In this document: positions 5,214 to 8,496 of the stretch, piece after piece
How positions within the stretch are numbered: position 1 is the first letter of the stretch
Layout of the letters: each line of letters opens with the position of its first letter
Origin: Dehalococcoidia bacterium
GTDB lineage: Bacteria; Chloroflexota; Dehalococcoidia; Lucifugimonadales; UBA3495
Direction: 5' to 3'
Assembly: GCA_003523055.1 (NCBI GenBank)
Contig: DPHC01000024.1
Coordinates: forward strand, 1-8,496
Length of the DNA: 8,496 nt
Notes under the pieces: generated by a model
The model's input: the letters and a program-made list of their open reading frames with translations, nothing else
The model's database searches: none
Told to the model about the DNA's origin: nothing
Program-made: the position numbers and the translations under genes

Positions 5214-5219
5214 ATATTT

Positions 5220-6026
5220 ATGGCAGCCGACACAACATTATCCTGGCCACCTGGTTTAGGAGAAGGTGCTGATTTAAAGCATTGGATTAATTTTAAATCT
5301 TTTGTGTTTAATAAAGCAGATCCAAATCTTGATATTGCATTGTTTATTCCTCCTGATGCATTGTCAACAAGCTATAAATCTGACTATGAAACAAGTGAAA
5401 TGGGTGAAGCCGGTATGAACTTTATTCAAAGTAAACAATCAGCATCCGGAAAAGAACCTTCGATAGTGTCGGGAGCCTTAGATGCATTGTCAGCTGGTGC
5501 AGGAAGCTTTGCGAATTGGAGAAAACAATTATTACACAGCATAGGTACAATAAGTGATGGAGCACAGAAGGCAATGTTGATGAAGACGGGAACGGTATTG
5601 AACCCTTATATAATTTCTACATATAAAGGCCCATCAGAAATGCGAGATCACACATTTACTTTTAAAATGATGCCAAAAAATTCAGGTGATTCGCTAAGAA
5701 TCACAAAAATAGTGAATGGATTTAAAAACGCAATGTTACCTGATCATAAGGGAGGTGTACCTGAAGATACACCCATGGGTATGTTTACTTATCCAGATGA
5801 GTTTGAAATAGAATATTATATTAATGGTGCCATGTTACCAACTGATGATAGTAATCCTCTGTTCAGAATAGGAAGATCAGTATTGACAGCATGTGAATTA
5901 GATTATACTACACAAGATACTACATTGTTTTTTGAAGGTACACAAAATCCTGTAAGTATAGAAATGAAATTAGCTTTCACGGAAATAAGTATAATGTACA
6001 GAGGCCTCACAGCGAAAGGATTTTAA
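5220..6026 (+). CDS. 48: Baseplate tail tube cap gp48
   Basis: This 268-aa protein is of the gp48 type; gp48 sits on the hub and, with gp54, starts tail tube growth. Visible landmarks are a variable N-terminus, a Ser/Gly/Ala-rich middle (about 71-115), then GTVLNPYIISTYKGPSEMRD (124-143). The strand HTFTFKMMPKNS follows, then the helix SLRITKIVNGFKNAMLP (158-174). Next come FTYPDEFEIEYYING (189-203), the late strand LTACELDYT, and a closing IEMKLAFTEISIMYRG. The NPY...F.F.PK...E pattern and the C-terminal L.FTE strand are shared with gp48 and more distantly with tube proteins. It is shorter than T4 gp48 (about 364 aa). It is first in a tight plus-strand operon (gp53 starts 1 nt after its stop) driven by the late-promoter octamer just upstream. 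Confidence 0.82.
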   Translation: MAADTTLSWPPGLGEGADLKHWINFKSFVFNKADPNLDIALFIPPDALSTSYKSDYETSEMGEAGMNFIQSKQSASGKEPSIVSGALDALSAGAGSFANWRKQLLHSIGTISDGAQKAMLMKTGTVLNPYIISTYKGPSEMRDHTFTFKMMPKNSGDSLRITKIVNGFKNAMLPDHKGGVPEDTPMGMFTYPDEFEIEYYINGAMLPTDDSNPLFRIGRSVLTACELDYTTQDTTLFFEGTQNPVSIEMKLAFTEISIMYRGLTAKGF

Positions 6027-6027
6027 A

Positions 6028-6606
6028 ATGTCAGCATTTTTTTCTCATTACCCAAAAATTTCTTATAATGTTTCAGGTGTAAGAGAACCTACAAAATTAA
6101 AAATTGCGGTTGATATTATGAATAGGACAAAAATTAAAGATGTTCTTTTGGATGATATAGTTCAATTTGAACCATATTCCATACCAGAAAATGAAAGACC
6201 GGATGTGACGGCCGTTAAAATTTATGGTGATGTAAAATTTACTTGGTTAATTTTTATTATGAATGAAATGCATGATCCTATTTGGGATTGGCCATTAGGT
6301 ACAAGAGAATTTATTACTTATTTGCAATCTAAATACGGTTCTGTTAGATATGCTCAACAAAATATACACCATTATGAACGTACTCTCAGACATAGAGTTG
6401 AGCAAAAGGGTCCGAATGATTCTATACCAGAATACAAGATAACGTGTGATTTTGACACTTATACTTCCTTGCCGGATACTGACAGAGGGATTGTATATTA
6501 TTATGACTATGAAAATAAAATAAATGAGGCTAAACGAGACATTAAGTTAATTAAAACTCAATACGCATCTATGATATTCACAGAACATATTAATAAATTA
6601 TTATAA
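6028..6606 (+). CDS. 53: Baseplate wedge protein gp53
   Basis: This 192-aa protein has the gp53 signature: IYGDVKFTWLIFIMNEMHDP (65-84), then IWDWPLGTREFITYLQSKYG (85-104). T4 gp53 (about 196 aa) has the equivalent YGNPQLYWVLLMCNDNYDPY and a following KY element. The N-terminus FFSHYPKISYNV and the C-terminal helical segment rich in Lys/Ile, ending HINKLL, also fit. gp53 joins late to the wedge and connects wedges around the hub. A good Shine-Dalgarno (AAAGGA) lies in the last codons of gp48, so the two genes are translationally linked; the gap between them is 1 nt. In T4 the order gp4-gp53-gp5 is also close, so local synteny is partly kept although gp4 here is on the opposite strand. Confidence 0.9.
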   Translation: MSAFFSHYPKISYNVSGVREPTKLKIAVDIMNRTKIKDVLLDDIVQFEPYSIPENERPDVTAVKIYGDVKFTWLIFIMNEMHDPIWDWPLGTREFITYLQSKYGSVRYAQQNIHHYERTLRHRVEQKGPNDSIPEYKITCDFDTYTSLPDTDRGIVYYYDYENKINEAKRDIKLIKTQYASMIFTEHINKLL

Positions 6607-6615
6607 AGGATTATT

Positions 6616-8466
6616 ATGCCTGATATGGCTGATACAGGTACTCCAGATGCACCTTCCAATTTTGGAAAAACTATATCTCGTAGAGATGCGGGTAGTTCAA
6701 CTGGCGGGTTTCCTCATGAGACTTCCGGAGCAAAACAACCTGATATTAAAAATCCGACAGATACTAACCAGCCAAGATTTCCTGGTGAGTATGAAATTAT
6801 TGAATGTAATCTTCATTCTCCTCATAAGCCAGGAGGAGGATATATTGATTTAAGAAGTACTTTTACATCTTTGAGTATTTATGAAAGTCTATTTTCTCAC
6901 ACTCTTACTATGGATATACGAGTTTTAGATGGTGTAGGATTAGCAGAATTTATGCCAATTATTGGAGAGGAAACTCTATCATTAATAATTAAAACAGCAA
7001 ATATGCCAAATCTTGAAGAAGTAAATATTGGAGAACCATCGGGTCCTCCGGGTAGTGAAGTTGAAAAGCCGGGACCTTTTAAAGATTCTACAAATAGTGG
7101 ATTGTTGAAATTAAATTTTAATATATGTAAGATGAGTGATAAAGACGAAAAAAATGCACAAAGAGGAATGACTGAATATACATTACATGGAGTTTCAGGA
7201 GAATATATTGATAATTTAAAAACAAAAGTACAGAGAACTACTATTAATACCCTTACAGGAGAACCACAAAAAATATCTACTGTAGTTCGGTCTCTATTCC
7301 GTGAATTTTTTAGAGGGAGTAATAAAAAAATATTTATTGAACCTACAAAAAATTTAACAAATTTAGTCACTCCCAATTTAACACCATTTAAAACTTTTGA
7401 TTTTTTAGCTTCTAGAGCAGTATCCGCAGGACAACATGCAGTTGGAGCAACTTTTTTGTTTTATGAAACTGTTACAGGGTTTTTCTTTATTTCCTTAGAA
7501 ACTCTTTTTGCAGGAGGGGGAATGGGGTATTTGAAACCAGCAGATGATCCACCGGGTACTAGTCCACAGGAAGGACAATATTCTTTTTCGAATATGAGAG
7601 CTAAAGAAACTTATACTATATGGCCTAAACGTTTCCAACAAGCACCAAAAGATGTAACTAATGCGGAAAAAAGAGCTATGGAAATGGTTTCTGTGGATCA
7701 ATTTGAATATACTTCTAATTTTGATGTATTAGAAAATTTAACAAATGGAATGTACGCAAACAAATTATTAACTCATGATTTAGTTAGAATGAAATATGAT
7801 ACTCTTGACTTTAATTATATAATTCCTCCCGGCCGAGTTGCAAGAGAAACAATTATTCGTAGTGATGGTTCAGAAGAAGAAAGAGAAAATATTTTAAGTG
7901 CAGCTGATAAGAAAAACTTTTCAGATTCTTTTGCACACTTAGATCAGGGATTATTATGTACTTCTTACCAAAAAGGATTAGGTTCAGCTGATGCGCATGT
8001 GAGTTTTTATCCTACTAATTTTGGGCATAGTGAAGTAGAACATTTTAAAGATGGTATTGGAGCAAAAACTGTTAAACTTGGTACAGAATTAGGACCTTTA
8101 AATATTATTCCTAGTAGAGTAGAACAATGGATGCAACAAAGAATAGTTCAAAATCAACAAATTAATAATATTAAAATATTCATAAGAGCACCTGGACGAT
8201 CAAATAGAATGGTAGGAGATGTGGTAGACTTTAAGATTCCGTCCCCACAGTTGGAAGATAAAGCTAAAGGTCAGCCACAGGAACACAAATATTTAAGTGG
8301 AAAATATTTAGTTACTAAATTGCGTCATCATTTTACTAGGGAAAAATATCAAATAGAATTTGAATGCATAAAAGATTCTTTTAAAGAACCGATGCCAGAT
8401 AGAGCACGAGAAACTTCAGGGGCTCCACGTGACGCTGAAGGCACACAAATAGTTGGAGTATCGTAA
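6616..8466 (+). CDS. 27: Baseplate hub protein gp27-like, extended
   Basis: This 616-aa protein is probably the gp27 ring of the central hub that holds the gp5 spike and bridges to the tail tube. Residues 1-55 are polar, Pro/Gly/Ser-rich and probably disordered. The hub fold starts at YEIIECNLHSP (59-69), followed by YIDLRSTFTSLSIYESLFSH (76-95) and LTMDIRVLDGVGLAEFMPII (97-116). Later segments include STVVRSLFREFF (221-232) and FKTFDFLASRAVS (258-270). The C-terminal strands GDVVDFKIPS and YLSGKYLVTKLRHHFTREKY with IEFECIKDS resemble hub proteins of many contractile tails. It is much longer than T4 gp27 (391 aa); extra material lies in the N-terminus, in a Pro-rich loop (130-160) and in a Gly/Pro-rich loop near 299-322. 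A strong Shine-Dalgarno, AAAGGA, lies 5 nt before the ATG. The next gene begins 1 nt after its stop, consistent with gp5. Confidence 0.8.
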   Translation: MPDMADTGTPDAPSNFGKTISRRDAGSSTGGFPHETSGAKQPDIKNPTDTNQPRFPGEYEIIECNLHSPHKPGGGYIDLRSTFTSLSIYESLFSHTLTMDIRVLDGVGLAEFMPIIGEETLSLIIKTANMPNLEEVNIGEPSGPPGSEVEKPGPFKDSTNSGLLKLNFNICKMSDKDEKNAQRGMTEYTLHGVSGEYIDNLKTKVQRTTINTLTGEPQKISTVVRSLFREFFRGSNKKIFIEPTKNLTNLVTPNLTPFKTFDFLASRAVSAGQHAVGATFLFYETVTGFFFISLETLFAGGGMGYLKPADDPPGTSPQEGQYSFSNMRAKETYTIWPKRFQQAPKDVTNAEKRAMEMVSVDQFEYTSNFDVLENLTNGMYANKLLTHDLVRMKYDTLDFNYIIPPGRVARETIIRSDGSEEERENILSAADKKNFSDSFAHLDQGLLCTSYQKGLGSADAHVSFYPTNFGHSEVEHFKDGIGAKTVKLGTELGPLNIIPSRVEQWMQQRIVQNQQINNIKIFIRAPGRSNRMVGDVVDFKIPSPQLEDKAKGQPQEHKYLSGKYLVTKLRHHFTREKYQIEFECIKDSFKEPMPDRARETSGAPRDAEGTQIVGVS

Positions 8467-8467
8467 A

Positions 8468-8496
8468 ATGTCTTATTTTATGGGGAAAGAAGGATT
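8468..8496 (+). CDS. Start of a gene cut by the window edge, probably gp5 (baseplate hub lysozyme/spike)
   Basis: Only MSYFMGKEG and a partial codon are visible. GGAG lies 9 nt before the ATG, inside the end of the gp27-like gene. A gene directly after gp27 in such an operon is expected to be gp5, and a short Phe/Gly/Lys opening is compatible with gp5 of marine T4-like phages. The visible part is too short to prove identity. Confidence 0.5.

Noticed and set aside
6897..7376. Minus-strand open frame of 159 codons inside the gp27-like gene
   Set aside because: Shadow of the hub gene, whose frame carries the recognisable motifs.
1..8496. tRNA genes, insertion sequences, introns or homing endonuclease genes
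   Set aside because: T4-like genomes often carry them, but no cloverleaf, inverted terminal repeats, transposase or endonuclease motif was seen; genes are packed with gaps under 50 bp.

Overview
The window is a segment of a T4-like (contractile-tailed) bacteriophage genome. Nearly every gene matches a T4 replication or baseplate/head gene by recognisable motifs: gp32, gp26, gp4, gp48, gp53, gp27 and a tail-tube-fold protein. The AT-rich composition and the closeness to the forms seen in marine T4-like phages (cyanophage and SAR11 myophage types) suggest an aquatic host. That placement is inference, because no host marker is present.

Layout. (1) Plus strand, 2-706: the C-terminal three quarters of the ssDNA-binding protein gp32, running in from the left edge. 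(2) Minus strand, 5171 down to 703: a six-reading-frame block in the order gp4 (head completion nuclease-fold protein), an unassigned 202-aa conserved protein, a gp19/gp54-type tail-tube-fold protein, gp26, a short gp51-like or lambda-T-like frame, and a tail tape measure protein of 586 aa. gp32 and the tape measure gene converge and share a 4-bp TTAA that supplies both stop codons. (3) Plus strand, 5220 to the right edge: gp48 (tube cap), gp53 (wedge), gp27-like hub, and the first codons of what is probably gp5. A 48-bp divergent intergenic region at 5172-5219 separates blocks 2 and 3. It overlaps an exact T4 late-promoter octamer, TATAAATA.

Functionally, blocks 2 and 3 are late genes for the tail hub, the tail tube start and the tail length ruler, with one head-completion gene. 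gp27 and gp5 build the central hub, gp53 belongs to the wedge, gp48 and gp54 start the tube, the tape measure sets its length, and gp26 with the small frame probably chaperones the tape measure or hub.

The most notable find is between gp26 and the tape measure gene. gp26 ends with a canonical slippery heptamer T_TTT_TTC one codon before its stop. The -1 frame is then open for 66 codons with no usable start before its 19th codon. A hairpin lies 6 nt downstream of the heptamer, and the extended frame ends exactly where the tape measure ATG begins. This is the architecture of the lambda G/GT programmed frameshift, here in a T4-type gp26 gene.
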